Below are positions 1 to 8,622 of a stretch of DNA of 64,000 nt, piece after piece. Each line of letters starts with the position of its first letter. Position 1 is the first letter of the stretch. The notes under the pieces are model-generated. The model was not told the origin of the DNA, searched no databases, and saw only the letters and a program-made list of their open reading frames with translations. The stretch comes from Cognatundibacterium rugosum (lineage in GTDB: Bacteria > Pseudomonadota > Gammaproteobacteria > Burkholderiales > Burkholderiaceae_D): positions 124,001 through 188,000 of the forward strand of contig NZ_JACOGG010000005.1 of NCBI RefSeq assembly GCF_014284365.1, written 5' to 3'. The translations under genes were made by a program, and so were the position numbers.

Positions 1-192
1 ACACCCGCTGCAATGCACGGGAGAATTCATGCTGTACTGCACAATTCCTCAAGCTCTGACGACACGGGCAGAGTCACAAGCACCTCATTTCGCATTCGTT
101 AGCGCACATTTGGTACACATTTAGTACACATTTTTCCTGGCATGCACTAAGCTGCCTGAGGGAAAAGTTTTCATATTAAGAAAGCAGCATCC

Positions 193-795
193 ATGGCCCA
201 AGATTTTTTTCAAACCCTGATTTTACTGATATTGGTCACCGACCCCTTCGGTAACGTACCGATTTTCGTCGCTGCCCTCTCCCATGTCGCACCAGAGCGC
301 CGTTGGCGCGTGATTGTACGCGAATGTGGAATCGCCTTCGTGTTGCTGCTGTTGTTTATGTTTTTCGGTAAAAACTTCCTGACTGCTTTGCAGTTATCCG
401 AAGTTTCGATTCGTATAGGCGGTGGTGTGATCCTGTTCCTGATTGCGTTGCGGATGGTATTCCCGCAAGAGGGCGGCATTTTCGGCGACACCGAAGAAAA
501 TCATGAACCGTTTATCGTCCCACTCGCCATTCCGGCCCTGGCTGGTCCTTCCGCACTGGCAACCGTATTGCTGTTCTCATCGGACAATAACCAGGAAATG
601 CTGGTACACCTAGGCGCACTGACTACCGTTGCAATCGTCTGGCTTGTGGTCTTGCTGGGTGCAGAACGCATGCAAAAAGCCTTGGGCGCGCGCGTGATGA
701 CGGCGTTTGAACGACTGATGGGTCTGATCCTGGCCGCGATGTCGATAGAAATGCTGCTGGCAGGCTTCCGGGAATATGTGCGCACACTGATCTGA
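193..795 (+). CDS. marC: MarC family inner-membrane protein
   Basis: This 200-residue protein is almost entirely hydrophobic, with about six membrane segments. The N-terminal stretch LLILVTDPFGNVPIFVAAL (residues 10-28) is typical of the MarC/UPF0056 family, as is the later PLAIPALAGPSAL near residue 112. Family members are inner-membrane proteins once linked to multiple antibiotic resistance; the transported substrate, if any, is unsettled. The length matches the family. The gene stands alone, with a rho-independent terminator right after the stop. Upstream (positions 110-135) a GTACACATTT motif is repeated in tandem, which could belong to its promoter. The family call is firm; the function is not. 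Confidence 0.9.
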   Translation: MAQDFFQTLILLILVTDPFGNVPIFVAALSHVAPERRWRVIVRECGIAFVLLLLFMFFGKNFLTALQLSEVSIRIGGGVILFLIALRMVFPQEGGIFGDTEENHEPFIVPLAIPALAGPSALATVLLFSSDNNQEMLVHLGALTTVAIVWLVVLLGAERMQKALGARVMTAFERLMGLILAAMSIEMLLAGFREYVRTLI

Positions 796-817
796 GCACG
801 CCCAATCTGATCAAGCT

Positions 818-860
818 GCCTGCTGCCGGGAACGCACAATTCCTGCCAGCAGGCTTTTTT
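818..860 (+). terminator. Terminator after marC
   Basis: The arms GCCTGCTG and CAGCAGGC form a perfect 8-bp stem followed by a run of six T, starting 23 nt after the marC stop. Confidence 0.85.
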
Positions 861-894
861 ACGGCCTGTCAGTGAAGGCCTGTGAACTCTGGCG

Positions 895-922
895 ATTTAA
901 ATTACGTGTGCTCAATTTAAAT
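895..922. repeat. AT-rich inverted repeat between marC and the small ORF
   Basis: ATTTAAATT and AATTTAAAT form a perfect 9-bp inverted repeat with a 10-nt spacer. It lies just 3' of the small membrane peptide gene on the minus strand. It could be a weak transcript end for that gene or a protein-binding site. Confidence 0.4.
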
Positions 923-933
923 GCTAGCAGGCC

Positions 934-1014
934 CTAGTGATTAAAGGTAAAGTAACCCAGCAGGAACAGCGCCAGTGCAATCAGAAATTGTTTCCAGAAT
1001 TGTTTGTTCATCAT
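934..1014 (-). CDS. Small single-span membrane peptide (26 aa)
   Basis: This is a short ORF of 26 codons plus a TAG stop. Two adjacent ATG codons (1012-1014 and 1009-1011) lie behind a GAGG Shine-Dalgarno at good spacing. The predicted peptide has a positively charged, aromatic start (MMNKQFWKQF), one hydrophobic span (residues about 11-23, LIALALFLLGYFT) and a two-residue tail. This is the layout of small inner-membrane peptides with the N-terminus inside. It lies just upstream of, and on the same strand as, nothing else; the CoA-transferase gene ends 30 nt before its start and might supply its transcript. I recognise no family. The Shine-Dalgarno, charge pattern and hydrophobic stretch together make a real gene likely. 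Confidence 0.6.
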   Translation of the reverse strand: MMNKQFWKQFLIALALFLLGYFTFNH

Positions 1015-1044
1015 CGTTGCCTCAGCTTGATTCAATGGATCTGA

Positions 1045-2340
1045 TTAAATGACCTGTTTACTTTTGAAGGCAGCAATTTGTTCGCTGCTATAACCCAGAC
1101 TTTGCAGTATTTCTTCATTATGCTGCCCCAATTGCGGCCCCAGCCAATTGGTGGCGCCCGGCGTGACTGACAGCTTGGGCGTGACGGCAGGCAGCTTGAC
1201 CGGACTGCCATCGGCAAAGCTGTGCTCCTCAAACATGTGTCGCGCCAGGAATTGCGGATCCTGCATCATATCCCTGACCGAGTAAATTTTCCCGACCGGC
1301 ACATCCGCTTGTTGCAGGCAAGCCAGTGCCGCATCGATAGACTGGGTGCTGCACCATTGCTGAATGGCGGCATCGATTTCTGCGGTACGCGGCACCCGGC
1401 CATCATTTCTGAGCAATTGCTGATCATTAGCCAGATCATCCCGCCCTATCGCCTTCATCAGACGATGAAAAATCGCATCACCATTCCCCGCGATGACGAT
1501 ATTGTCACCATCAGCGGTGGTATAGGTATTCGATGGCACGATACCGGGCAAGGCACCGCCAGTGCGCTCTCTGACTACACCGGCCACATCAAATTCCGGC
1601 ACCAGTGATTCCATCAGATTGAACACCGATTCATACAAGGCCACATCCACCATCTGCCCCTGACCAGCGATACAGGCTGCGCCCTGCTGCCCGTTCCAGC
1701 GGCCACCGGTCACATCACGATGCCGCAGCGCCATCATCGCACCGATCACGCCATGCAACGCTGCCACTGAATCGCCGATGGATATGCCTACCCGTACCGG
1801 CGGCCGGTCAGCATGGCCCGACACATAACGCAGTCCGCCCATCGATTCACCGATCGCACCAAAGCCCGGCAAATCGCGCATAGGCCCGGTCTGACCATAA
1901 CCGGAAATGCGCACCATGATAGTTGCCGGATTGATCGCTTTCAAATCCTCATAACCAAGCTGCCATTTTTCCAGCACGCCGGGCCGATAATTCTCAATAA
2001 TGATATCGGCATCCAATGCCAGTTGTCTGGCAATTTGCTGCCCTTCATCCGATTTCATATTCAGGGTCAGGCTTTTCTTATTGCGCGCCTGCACACTCCA
2101 CCATAGCGAAGTGCCATCCTTCAGCACCCGCCACTGGCGCAAGGGATCGCCCGCATCTGGCGCCTCTATCTTAATCACTTCGGCACCAAATTCTGCCAGC
2201 ATACGCGCGCAAAACGGGCCCGCAATCAGCGTCCCCAGTTCCAATACCCGGATACCGGCCAGAGGGCCGCGTGCCGTCGCGGCGGCCTCATGCGCCGCTT
2301 GCTGATTCTGCGTCTGAGTCGGGTGTTGAGTCTGATTCAT
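1045..2340 (-). CDS. CaiB/BaiF family (class III) CoA-transferase
   Basis: This 431-residue protein is a class III CoA-transferase, which moves CoA between an acyl-CoA and a carboxylic acid through an aspartyl intermediate. The family start is clear: GIRVLELGTLIAGPFCARML (residues 29-48), then EVIKIEAPDAGDPLR. The likely catalytic Asp is D190 in VGISIGDSVAALHG. GGRWNGQQGAACIAGQGQMV (residues 210-230) is a longer insertion than usual before VDVALYESVF. The 24 N-terminal residues are Gln/Ala-rich and not part of the domain, so a later start is possible. The ATG overlaps the stop of the upstream HD-domain gene by four bases (ATGA), which implies translational coupling. The substrate acid cannot be read from context. 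Confidence 0.9.
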   Translation of the reverse strand: MNQTQHPTQTQNQQAAHEAAATARGPLAGIRVLELGTLIAGPFCARMLAEFGAEVIKIEAPDAGDPLRQWRVLKDGTSLWWSVQARNKKSLTLNMKSDEGQQIARQLALDADIIIENYRPGVLEKWQLGYEDLKAINPATIMVRISGYGQTGPMRDLPGFGAIGESMGGLRYVSGHADRPPVRVGISIGDSVAALHGVIGAMMALRHRDVTGGRWNGQQGAACIAGQGQMVDVALYESVFNLMESLVPEFDVAGVVRERTGGALPGIVPSNTYTTADGDNIVIAGNGDAIFHRLMKAIGRDDLANDQQLLRNDGRVPRTAEIDAAIQQWCSTQSIDAALACLQQADVPVGKIYSVRDMMQDPQFLARHMFEEHSFADGSPVKLPAVTPKLSVTPGATNWLGPQLGQHNEEILQSLGYSSEQIAAFKSKQVI

Positions 2341-3011
2341 GGCCAGGAAAAAAGTGTGAGCTGAGCGATTTCATGCGCGATATTGCGTCTTGCGCTGTGC
2401 TCATAGAGTTCAAAAAAAGTGTCAGTGAAATACAGTCGTGGGCGCTCCAGAAATTGCGTAAGCAGCTTCTTGCGTCCGGCGCGATATAGCATGCCCGGCA
2501 CCCACTGATATTCAGCCTGTATCGCTTGTGTATAGGCCTGATAAACCTCAGCGCTCTGCCCCAGGATCGCCAGGTCAAAGTCCAGAAATAAGGGCAAATC
2601 AGGTATAGCCAGTTCATTTTCAGGTACGTGGTGCCCGGCTGTCGCCACAATACAGGCTACGACAGCATCAATGATCGCAGCATCTGTGCCGAATTGCTTC
2701 AGCCAGTAAGCTGCCTGCAGTGCGCTTTGCGCCTCATTGTCCTTAGCCCGGGTATCGTAAATTACATCATGAAACCAGATCGCGGCATCCACTACCAGCG
2801 GGTTGGCCAGATGGTCGCGGTATTGGCGGGCATAGCGTAACAAGGCCAGAATATGGGAAAACTGATGATAGTGACGCTCAGGCTGTACATAGTGTTGATA
2901 CAGCCAGTCACGGCAGCTTTGCGCCTGCACGGGATCTGCCTGCAACTGCTGCATCAGTCCATCCCAACAGGCTGACAACTCAAGCATCTGATCCGGGCTC
3001 AGCGACTGCAT
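2337..3011 (-). CDS. HD-superfamily metal-dependent phosphohydrolase-like protein
   Basis: About 224 residues, counted from the ATG at 3009-3011. An earlier GTG at 3047 would overlap recR by 29 nt and adds nothing conserved. The sequence carries an HD-type metal site: YHQFSHI, then DAAIWFHDVIYD with its His-Asp pair, then DNEAQSA. Later hydrophobic helices include LFLDFDLAILG. This matches the COG4339-type predicted metal-dependent HD hydrolases, whose natural substrate is unknown. It sits 7 nt after recR and overlaps the CoA-transferase by 4 nt, so it probably belongs to the dnaX-ybaB-recR transcript. The family is confident, the function open. Confidence 0.8.
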   Translation of the reverse strand: MQSLSPDQMLELSACWDGLMQQLQADPVQAQSCRDWLYQHYVQPERHYHQFSHILALLRYARQYRDHLANPLVVDAAIWFHDVIYDTRAKDNEAQSALQAAYWLKQFGTDAAIIDAVVACIVATAGHHVPENELAIPDLPLFLDFDLAILGQSAEVYQAYTQAIQAEYQWVPGMLYRAGRKKLLTQFLERPRLYFTDTFFELYEHSARRNIAHEIAQLTLFSWP

Positions 3012-3018
3012 CCGCGAC

Positions 3019-3615
3019 TCAGGTAGTGCGCCGGTCCAGCATGGCACGCGCTATTGTGCCGGGATCGACATATTCGAGTTCACCGCCGACCGGAACACCG
3101 CGCGCCAGACGGCTGACTTTCACACCGCGTGCTTTGAGCGTCTCGCTGATGTAGTGTGCGGTGGCCTCACCCTCATTGGTGAAATTGGTCGCCAGCACCA
3201 CTTCCTGCACCAGGCCATTGGCGGCTCTGTGCATCAGCTTATCGAAATAAATATCCTTGGGGCCTATGCCATCGAGCGGCGACAAACGCCCCATGAGTAC
3301 AAAGTACAGCCCCTTATACATCAGGGTCTGCTCTATCATCATCTGATCGGTAGGCGTTTCCACCACACATAACTGACTGGCGTCACGTGATGGATCAAGG
3401 CAGGTTTCACAGATCTCGGTCTCTGTGAAGGTATTACAGGAGGCGCAATGCTGGATGCGGTCAACCGCATTCAGCAAGGCATGACCGAGCTCGGAGGCGG
3501 CCGCACGGTCGTGCTGCAGCAAATGATAGGCCATGCGCTGCGCTGATTTTGGCCCGACGCCGGGTAAGCGACGCAGAGCCTCAGATAAAGCTTCTAAACT
3601 GCCGTTTTTCTTCAC
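3019..3615 (-). CDS. recR: Recombination mediator RecR
   Basis: RecR, with RecO, loads RecA onto gapped DNA in the RecFOR repair pathway. The 198-residue protein has the expected parts. An N-terminal helix-hairpin-helix ([20 protein letters not shown]) is followed by a four-Cys zinc site C57-x2-C60 and C69-x2-C72. Next comes a Toprim domain starting at [14 protein letters not shown] and a C-terminal ring-forming segment with [16 protein letters not shown]. Length is normal for the family. It starts 2 nt after the ybaB stop and is followed closely by the HD-domain gene. The dnaX-ybaB-recR order is widespread in proteobacteria. Confidence 0.97.
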   Translation of the reverse strand: MKKNGSLEALSEALRRLPGVGPKSAQRMAYHLLQHDRAAASELGHALLNAVDRIQHCASCNTFTETEICETCLDPSRDASQLCVVETPTDQMMIEQTLMYKGLYFVLMGRLSPLDGIGPKDIYFDKLMHRAANGLVQEVVLATNFTNEGEATAHYISETLKARGVKVSRLARGVPVGGELEYVDPGTIARAMLDRRTT

Positions 3616-3617
3616 GT

Positions 3618-3944
3618 TCAGAATGGCATTTTGAAACCAGGTGGCAAAGGCATGCCAGCCGTCAGTCCTGCCATTTTTTCCTGGCTGGTGGCTTCTGCTT
3701 TGCGAACTGCATCATTGAACGCCGCTGCGACCAGATCTTCCAGCATGTCTTTGTCTTCGGCCAGCAGTGAAGGATCGATACTGACGCGCTTTACATCATT
3801 TTTGCAAGTCATGACGACTTTCACCAAGCCTGCACCAGCCTGCCCCTCCACTTCGATCAGTGCGAGCTGATCCTGGGCTTTTTTCATATTGTCCTGCATC
3901 GCCTGCGCTTGTTTCATCAGACCTGCGAGTTGATTTTTCATCAT
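3618..3944 (-). CDS. ybaB: YbaB/EbfC family nucleoid-associated protein
   Basis: A 108-residue DNA-binding protein of the YbaB/EbfC family, small dimeric nucleoid proteins found between dnaX and recR in many bacteria. The conserved N-terminal helix is visible ([20 protein letters not shown]), as is the central segment [19 protein letters not shown]. The C-terminus GGFKMPF-like ending reads PPGFKMPF here. Two ATG codons start the ORF; AGGAG about 7 nt upstream supports the first. A 129-nt gap separates it from dnaX and could hold its own promoter. Confidence 0.95.
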   Translation of the reverse strand: MMKNQLAGLMKQAQAMQDNMKKAQDQLALIEVEGQAGAGLVKVVMTCKNDVKRVSIDPSLLAEDKDMLEDLVAAAFNDAVRKAEATSQEKMAGLTAGMPLPPGFKMPF

Positions 3945-4073
3945 AATGCTTACTCCTGCTTATCCATCACTAAATTACGGGTTTAATCTGCACAAACCAG
4001 TCAGTCTGCATCGGCACTACACCGAAACACGCTGCCGGAAGTACAGCACTTTATTCATCAACACGAACGACAA

Positions 4074-6389
4074 TCAAGCCGGACGCACAGAACCCGTCAC
4101 GATGCTCGCGCCGAATTCGCGCATCAGGCTTTGTACAAAGCCATCATTCTGTATCGCCTGCTCAGCCTGTTGCTGACGCACTTCGCGCTGCGCAATTGCC
4201 TGCGCATTGGCAGTGAGTTCCACCGCACCGATCTGATGTTCGACCCTGACGGTTTTACCGAAACGTTCAGACAAGGCGGCACTGAGTTTATCGAGGCTAC
4301 CTGCCGACAGCAAAGTCGCAACCGGCACCCGCAACTGAAACACGAAGGCATTGCCGTCCTCGCGACAATTGATCAGCTCACTCTGCTGTGCCAATTGTTG
4401 TGCCACACCGCGTACCGGCAAACTGGCTGCCAGATCTGGCCAGTGACCGTCCCAGGACAGCGCTGCGACCGGCGCGCGCCATAATACACGATCATCAGCC
4501 AGAGGCTCAAGCACAGTGGGCTGAACCAGCGGCGCTTCTTCTGGCGCACTGTCAGCCTGAACCTGGGGCGCAGGCTGCATGCTGACTGCCGGTGCAGAGC
4601 GAATCGGCCGGGGCGCTGGCCGGGCAGCTGGCTGAGCGGCAGCAAACATGGGATCATCATCCCAAGGCGGCGGCATGTCATCGAGACCCACCGGTTGCGC
4701 GCTGGCTTCGATCTGCTGCGCAGTCAGCGGCGCGCTGGGCAAATTAGGCGCTGGCGCTGCAGCCTGCACAACTGTCGCGGCCGCTACAGCCGGCTTAACT
4801 GGCAATGGTGCCGGGATGGGTGCGGCGGCCGGGGTCACTATTGCGACAGGCTGAACCGCAGTAACCGCAGGTGCCTGCGGTGTGGCAACCACTGCCTCAG
4901 GGGCAGTATTTTTTGCAGCACCGGGTTTAGCACTGGCTGCACGCGCAGCAGCTAATGCAGCCATCGCCGGACTCATAGGCTTAGCAGCCGCTGAGCCCGC
5001 TGCCGCTGTTACTGCCGCGCTTGCGGCTGTAGTCGTTGCCGATATGGCAGATGGAGCCAAGGACGGTGCTAAGGATGATGCTGAATTCGCGCCGGGTGCA
5101 ACAGGTGCCTGCACCGGAACTGCCGTTCGCGCGGCAGAGGGTGCCACCAGATTCGCAACAGCGGCTCCGCCACTGCCAGGCTGTGCCGCCCTGAGCGCAG
5201 CCTGTGCCGGCGAAGCTGCGCGGGCACCAGCGGCCGGACCTGAGCCCGATGGCGCAGTTGGTGCTGCCGGTGTGGGTGACGAAGCTGGAATCAGACCACT
5301 GCCATCGATAGGATGGAAAGCCAGCATACGCAACAGCGTCATGCTGAAACCCGCATACTCATCAGGTGCCAATGCCAACTCATTTTTTCCATGCACCGCA
5401 ATCTGATAAAACAACTGCACCTGCTCTTTAGAGAATTGCAGCGCCAGACGCAGGATATGTTCCCTTTCAGGGATATCATCCGGCACCGCTGATGGCACCA
5501 TTTGCGCCACGGCGAGCTGATGCAGCAAACTGCCCAGATCCTGTAAAGCCGATTTATACGACAGGCTGCGTGCCGCCATTTCATCCGCCACGTCGAGCAA
5601 GGCTTTACCATCGCTGATTGACAATGCATCGAGCAAGCGGATCAGATAGGATTGATCCAGTGCGCCCAACATGCCCTGTACTGCTTCCAGACTGACCTTA
5701 CCGGCTGCATAGGCAATCGCCTGATCAGTTAAGGACAAGGCATCGCGCATCGAGCCATGCGCGCCCTGCGCCAGCAAACGCAGCGCCGGGGCTTCAAACG
5801 CGATCTGCTCTTGTCCCAGAATATTTTCCAGATGACCTACGATATGGCCAGGTGGCATCTGCTTAAGATTGAATTGCAGGCAGCGCGACAAGACTGTGAC
5901 CGGGATTTTTTGTGGATCAGTCGTAGCCAGAATGAATTTCACATGCTCAGGCGGCTCTTCCAGCGTTTTCAGCATGGCATTGAACGCATGATTGGTCAGC
6001 ATGTGCACCTCGTCTATCATATAGACTTTGAAGCGCGCATTAGACGGTGCGTAAATTGCCTGTTCCAGCAGAGAGGCCATTTCATCGACACCGCGATTAG
6101 ATGCCGCATCCATCTCGATATAGTCGACAAAGCGTCCGGCATCAATCGCGGTACAGGCTTCGCACACGCCGCAAGGCTGCGCAGTAATGCCTTTTTCACA
6201 GTTGAAGGATTTGGCCAGTATGCGCGATAAGGTCGTTTTACCGACTCCGCGGGTACCGGTGAACAAATAGGCGTGATGCAGACGCTGCTGCTCCAGTGCA
6301 TGCGTCAGGGCACGGACAACGTGCTCCTGCCCCACCAGCGTTTCAAAGCTTTTGGGACGATATTTTCGGGCGAGAACTTGATAAGACAT
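4074..6389 (-). CDS. dnaX: DNA polymerase III tau/gamma subunit
   Basis: The clamp-loader ATPase of the replicase, 771 residues. The N-terminal AAA+ module is complete: Walker A GTRGVGKTT at 45-53, zinc-binding Cys 64, 73, 76 and 79, and DEVHML as Walker B. The sensor region and domain III follow. From about residue 365 to 600 comes a long low-complexity Ala/Pro/Val linker, longer than in E. coli (643 residues in total there). The C-terminal tau-specific part (from LPVRGVAQQLAQQSELINC on) should bind DnaB and the alpha subunit. In the linker the codons GCA AAA AAT (codons 492-494) form an A-AAA-AAT heptamer. A -1 slip there would reach a UGA within a few codons, so a gamma-like short product is possible (see findings). 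Confidence 0.97.
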   Translation of the reverse strand: MSYQVLARKYRPKSFETLVGQEHVVRALTHALEQQRLHHAYLFTGTRGVGKTTLSRILAKSFNCEKGITAQPCGVCEACTAIDAGRFVDYIEMDAASNRGVDEMASLLEQAIYAPSNARFKVYMIDEVHMLTNHAFNAMLKTLEEPPEHVKFILATTDPQKIPVTVLSRCLQFNLKQMPPGHIVGHLENILGQEQIAFEAPALRLLAQGAHGSMRDALSLTDQAIAYAAGKVSLEAVQGMLGALDQSYLIRLLDALSISDGKALLDVADEMAARSLSYKSALQDLGSLLHQLAVAQMVPSAVPDDIPEREHILRLALQFSKEQVQLFYQIAVHGKNELALAPDEYAGFSMTLLRMLAFHPIDGSGLIPASSPTPAAPTAPSGSGPAAGARAASPAQAALRAAQPGSGGAAVANLVAPSAARTAVPVQAPVAPGANSASSLAPSLAPSAISATTTAASAAVTAAAGSAAAKPMSPAMAALAAARAASAKPGAAKNTAPEAVVATPQAPAVTAVQPVAIVTPAAAPIPAPLPVKPAVAAATVVQAAAPAPNLPSAPLTAQQIEASAQPVGLDDMPPPWDDDPMFAAAQPAARPAPRPIRSAPAVSMQPAPQVQADSAPEEAPLVQPTVLEPLADDRVLWRAPVAALSWDGHWPDLAASLPVRGVAQQLAQQSELINCREDGNAFVFQLRVPVATLLSAGSLDKLSAALSERFGKTVRVEHQIGAVELTANAQAIAQREVRQQQAEQAIQNDGFVQSLMREFGASIVTGSVRPA

Positions 6390-6602
6390 CCTGCGATTTT
6401 ACCCTATTCGGTCAGTAATACAGCGTGCAAAGTAAGCCGGTCGCACTGCCAACCACTAACGATCAGCAAACATCAGCGGCAGAATCAGCTTTAGCACCTG
6501 GCAAAAGCAGGATTTTCCGACATTTCCAGCGCCAGCGGTCGTTTTTTTTTAACAAAACCGAATGGGATAGCAACTGCAACAGATGGCAGCACGTCCAGTC
6601 GC

Positions 6603-7433
6603 TTACTCAGGAACCCGCGTAATGGCGGCCTGCGCCAGTTGTTTTTCTATGCGATCCAGCAAGGCATCGCGCTCGCGCAACTCCAGTCGCAGCGCATGCA
6701 CCTCACGGCTCAGTGAACGTATGTCCGCATGCAGCTCCTGCTCCAGCTGCTCCTCTTCTTCTTCCACAAACAGCGCTGCGATATTCGCGGTCACAATAGA
6801 AAACATCGCATATCCGAGTAGCACAATAAATACCGCAAAAATTTTTGATGCAGGTGTCGAAGGCACAATATCACCATAGCCTACAGTGGCGATCGTCGTG
6901 AAAGCGAGCCAGACGCCATTCGCGTAGCTATGCACATTCGGCTCCAGCCAGTAAAAACCTCCACCCGCTGTCGCCAGCAGCAACAAGGCCAGCACGATGA
7001 CCTGTACCAGATGACTGGGCTTCATATGACGCAATACCAGTGTGGCGATACGCATCATGATTGCAGCGCACAGCGCCAGCCGCAATAGCCACTCGACCAG
7101 ACTCCACTCGGTAGCAGAAGGCAGACTACTCAACACACAGCCAAAGACGATACCTACATCCAGGATCAGCTTACCACTGCGCCTTTCCTGAAAACGGTTT
7201 TTACGCCACTGCACCCAGGTATCCACAGCAATCAGCAAAGCCACCATGGCATACAGACTATGACCTACGGTACGGGTCAATTCATTATCGCCCGCCAGTA
7301 ATAAATAAAAGGCCGGGATAGACAGCATCAATCCGGCCAGCAGCAAAGGACGGCTGAGCCAGATCAGAAAGCGTTGCGTGACCGGGTAGGCGCGTTTAGC
7401 ACCAGAGCTCTGTACGGATTTGGGACGTCCCAC
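6603..7433 (-). CDS. Potassium channel protein (voltage-gated ion-channel superfamily)
   Basis: A 276-residue ion channel. Several hydrophobic spans (about residues 25-45, 55-72, 85-102, 110-130) precede a pore-loop module: a span at LVQVIVLALLLLATAGGGFY, then the pore helix and selectivity filter AFTTIATVGYGDIVPSTPAS, then the last span KIFAVFIVLLGYAMFSIVTA. TVGYGD marks potassium selectivity. The S4-like span has only a few Arg residues, so voltage gating is doubtful. The cytoplasmic C-terminus is an acidic/basic coiled coil (EEEEEQLEQEL onward) that could help tetramer formation. The start is GTG at 7431-7433, with CAGGTGA-like sequence upstream. It lies next to dnaX but is probably transcribed separately. 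Confidence 0.9.
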   Translation of the reverse strand: MGRPKSVQSSGAKRAYPVTQRFLIWLSRPLLLAGLMLSIPAFYLLLAGDNELTRTVGHSLYAMVALLIAVDTWVQWRKNRFQERRSGKLILDVGIVFGCVLSSLPSATEWSLVEWLLRLALCAAIMMRIATLVLRHMKPSHLVQVIVLALLLLATAGGGFYWLEPNVHSYANGVWLAFTTIATVGYGDIVPSTPASKIFAVFIVLLGYAMFSIVTANIAALFVEEEEEQLEQELHADIRSLSREVHALRLELRERDALLDRIEKQLAQAAITRVPE

Positions 7434-7529
7434 GTATCACCTGAGTCTGAAGAAAGTTAACGAAAGATACCTTCAGGATATGCATGCCATCTCTGTAGAC
7501 ATACCTCATGATACCGGATACAAAAGCAA

Positions 7530-7555
7530 AAAAGCACATGCCTGCATGTGCTTTT
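7530..7555 (-). terminator. Terminator after the Cache-domain gene
   Basis: The two halves AAAAGCACATGC and GCATGTGCTTTT make a perfect 12-bp palindromic stem with a 2-nt centre. On the minus strand it is followed by further T residues. It lies 27 nt past the stop of the Cache-domain gene. Confidence 0.85.
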
Positions 7556-7582
7556 CAGCGAACGTGTGACGGCGACGTCTGT

Positions 7583-8041
7583 TTATTTATACACGCCGCA
7601 GCCAACAAAATAATTGTCGACCTTTTCCACATAACTGGATTTCGCTTCCAATGCCTTACTCACCGGATTCGGCCATTGATAATCGACCCAACCCTTACCT
7701 TTGGCATTAGTCAGCTCTATCATTTCCTTGATAATGAATTTGTCGCCAGCGCGCATTTCCAGCAGATTTTTACCCTGCATTTTGGGGTTCACGCCATGAC
7801 TTAGATTGATGCCATTCTGATCGTAGACAAATAAATACAGATCGCGGTCATGAAAGCTTTTATTGGCCGGATTGGCAAATTCTGCAAATGCCTTTTCTTT
7901 GCCAACTTCTTTAATATAGGCGATGCCTTTTTTCACCATCGCGATCGCATCGTCAGAGCTGCCGCGATCCTGCGCCTGTACGGAACCGAGTGCCATCAGA
8001 CTCAAACCCAGCACCAATACACTTCTGCGTAATATCTTCAT
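7583..8041 (-). CDS. Exported single-Cache-domain sensor protein
   Basis: 152 residues. A signal peptide (MKILRRSVLVLGLSLMALGSVQA, cleavage near residue 23) directs it to the periplasm. The mature part is one Cache domain of the sCache_2 type: an N-terminal helix AIAMVKKGIAYIKEVGKEKAF, then strands with YLFVYDQNGINLSHG and NPKMQGKNLLEM, and finally KGWVDYQWPNP. Such domains usually form the ligand-binding half of chemoreceptors or kinases. Here the domain is free-standing, as in many betaproteobacterial genomes, perhaps as a binding protein for a separate receptor. The gene has its own terminator. Confidence 0.85.
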   Translation of the reverse strand: MKILRRSVLVLGLSLMALGSVQAQDRGSSDDAIAMVKKGIAYIKEVGKEKAFAEFANPANKSFHDRDLYLFVYDQNGINLSHGVNPKMQGKNLLEMRAGDKFIIKEMIELTNAKGKGWVDYQWPNPVSKALEAKSSYVEKVDNYFVGCGVYK

Positions 8042-8268
8042 CTTATCTCCCCCAGGTTAATCCAGCTATCGGCATTAGATTAACCCAAAGCAATTTAATG
8101 GCAAGCACTATGCATGTGCATCTGCAGCAAGCTCGATCTGGATCAAACTTTGTATGACAGTCAATGAAAACCAACAGGAATTCCAATGCATGCTACTGCA
8201 GCAGCGAAGGAAACGTGAAAACCAGGGATTGGTGGGGGATAAAACGAGGTAAGAAGGAAAGCAAGGTT

Positions 8269-8364
8269 GGCGAGCCTGATCTGCGGCACTTGCGGGAAAT
8301 GATTGTGGCTGCTTCGTTCCCGACCTGACCAGGTTGACCATGCCGCAATGCGCAGGGGCCCGCC
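8269..8364 (-). ncRNA. ffs: 4.5S signal recognition particle RNA
   Basis: Read on the minus strand, the region has the universally conserved SRP apical loop: GGTCAGGTCGGGAACGAAGC, followed by AGCC. This matches the E. coli 4.5S RNA core closely. The ends GGCGGGCC (8364 leftward) and GGCTCGCC (ending at 8269) pair over eight positions with one G-U, which gives a 96-nt hairpin RNA of the small bacterial type. A TATAAT box lies 8 nt upstream. The RNA binds Ffh to target membrane proteins co-translationally. Ends are set by the terminal pairing and may be off by a few nt. Confidence 0.93.
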
Positions 8365-8371
8365 AGCGCGC

Positions 8372-8377
8372 ATTATA
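8372..8377 (-). promoter_or_regulatory. -10 box of the SRP RNA promoter
   Basis: A perfect TATAAT on the minus strand, about 8 nt before the inferred RNA 5' end. No good -35 box is visible, and the region between is GC-rich, as in growth-regulated stable RNA promoters. Confidence 0.7.
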
Positions 8378-8622
8378 GCGCAAAGCGCCAGCTTACGGGG
8401 AGTTTTCTGAATGAGTCAATCCAGGTACTTTTTCAGCCCGCCTTTTCAGAGCTTCATACAGCCATACGTGGGTTTCATCACACACTCACCTCCTTGCCTG
8501 ACAGAGCAGCTACATTCTGCATATTCCGGATTGCGTCAACCTAAGCACGGCAAATCCCGGATATCAGAAGGCACAGCATTTCAGCTCAACCCCTGCATTC
8601 ATCACAACCAACAGGAAGGCAC

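Noticed and set aside
790-809. 20-mer shared with 37013-37032 (19 of 20 bases)
   Set aside because: Both copies begin with a stop codon preceded by an Ile codon, a common local word here. A single near match over 64 kb is not strong evidence of a repeat family, and neither flank is similar.
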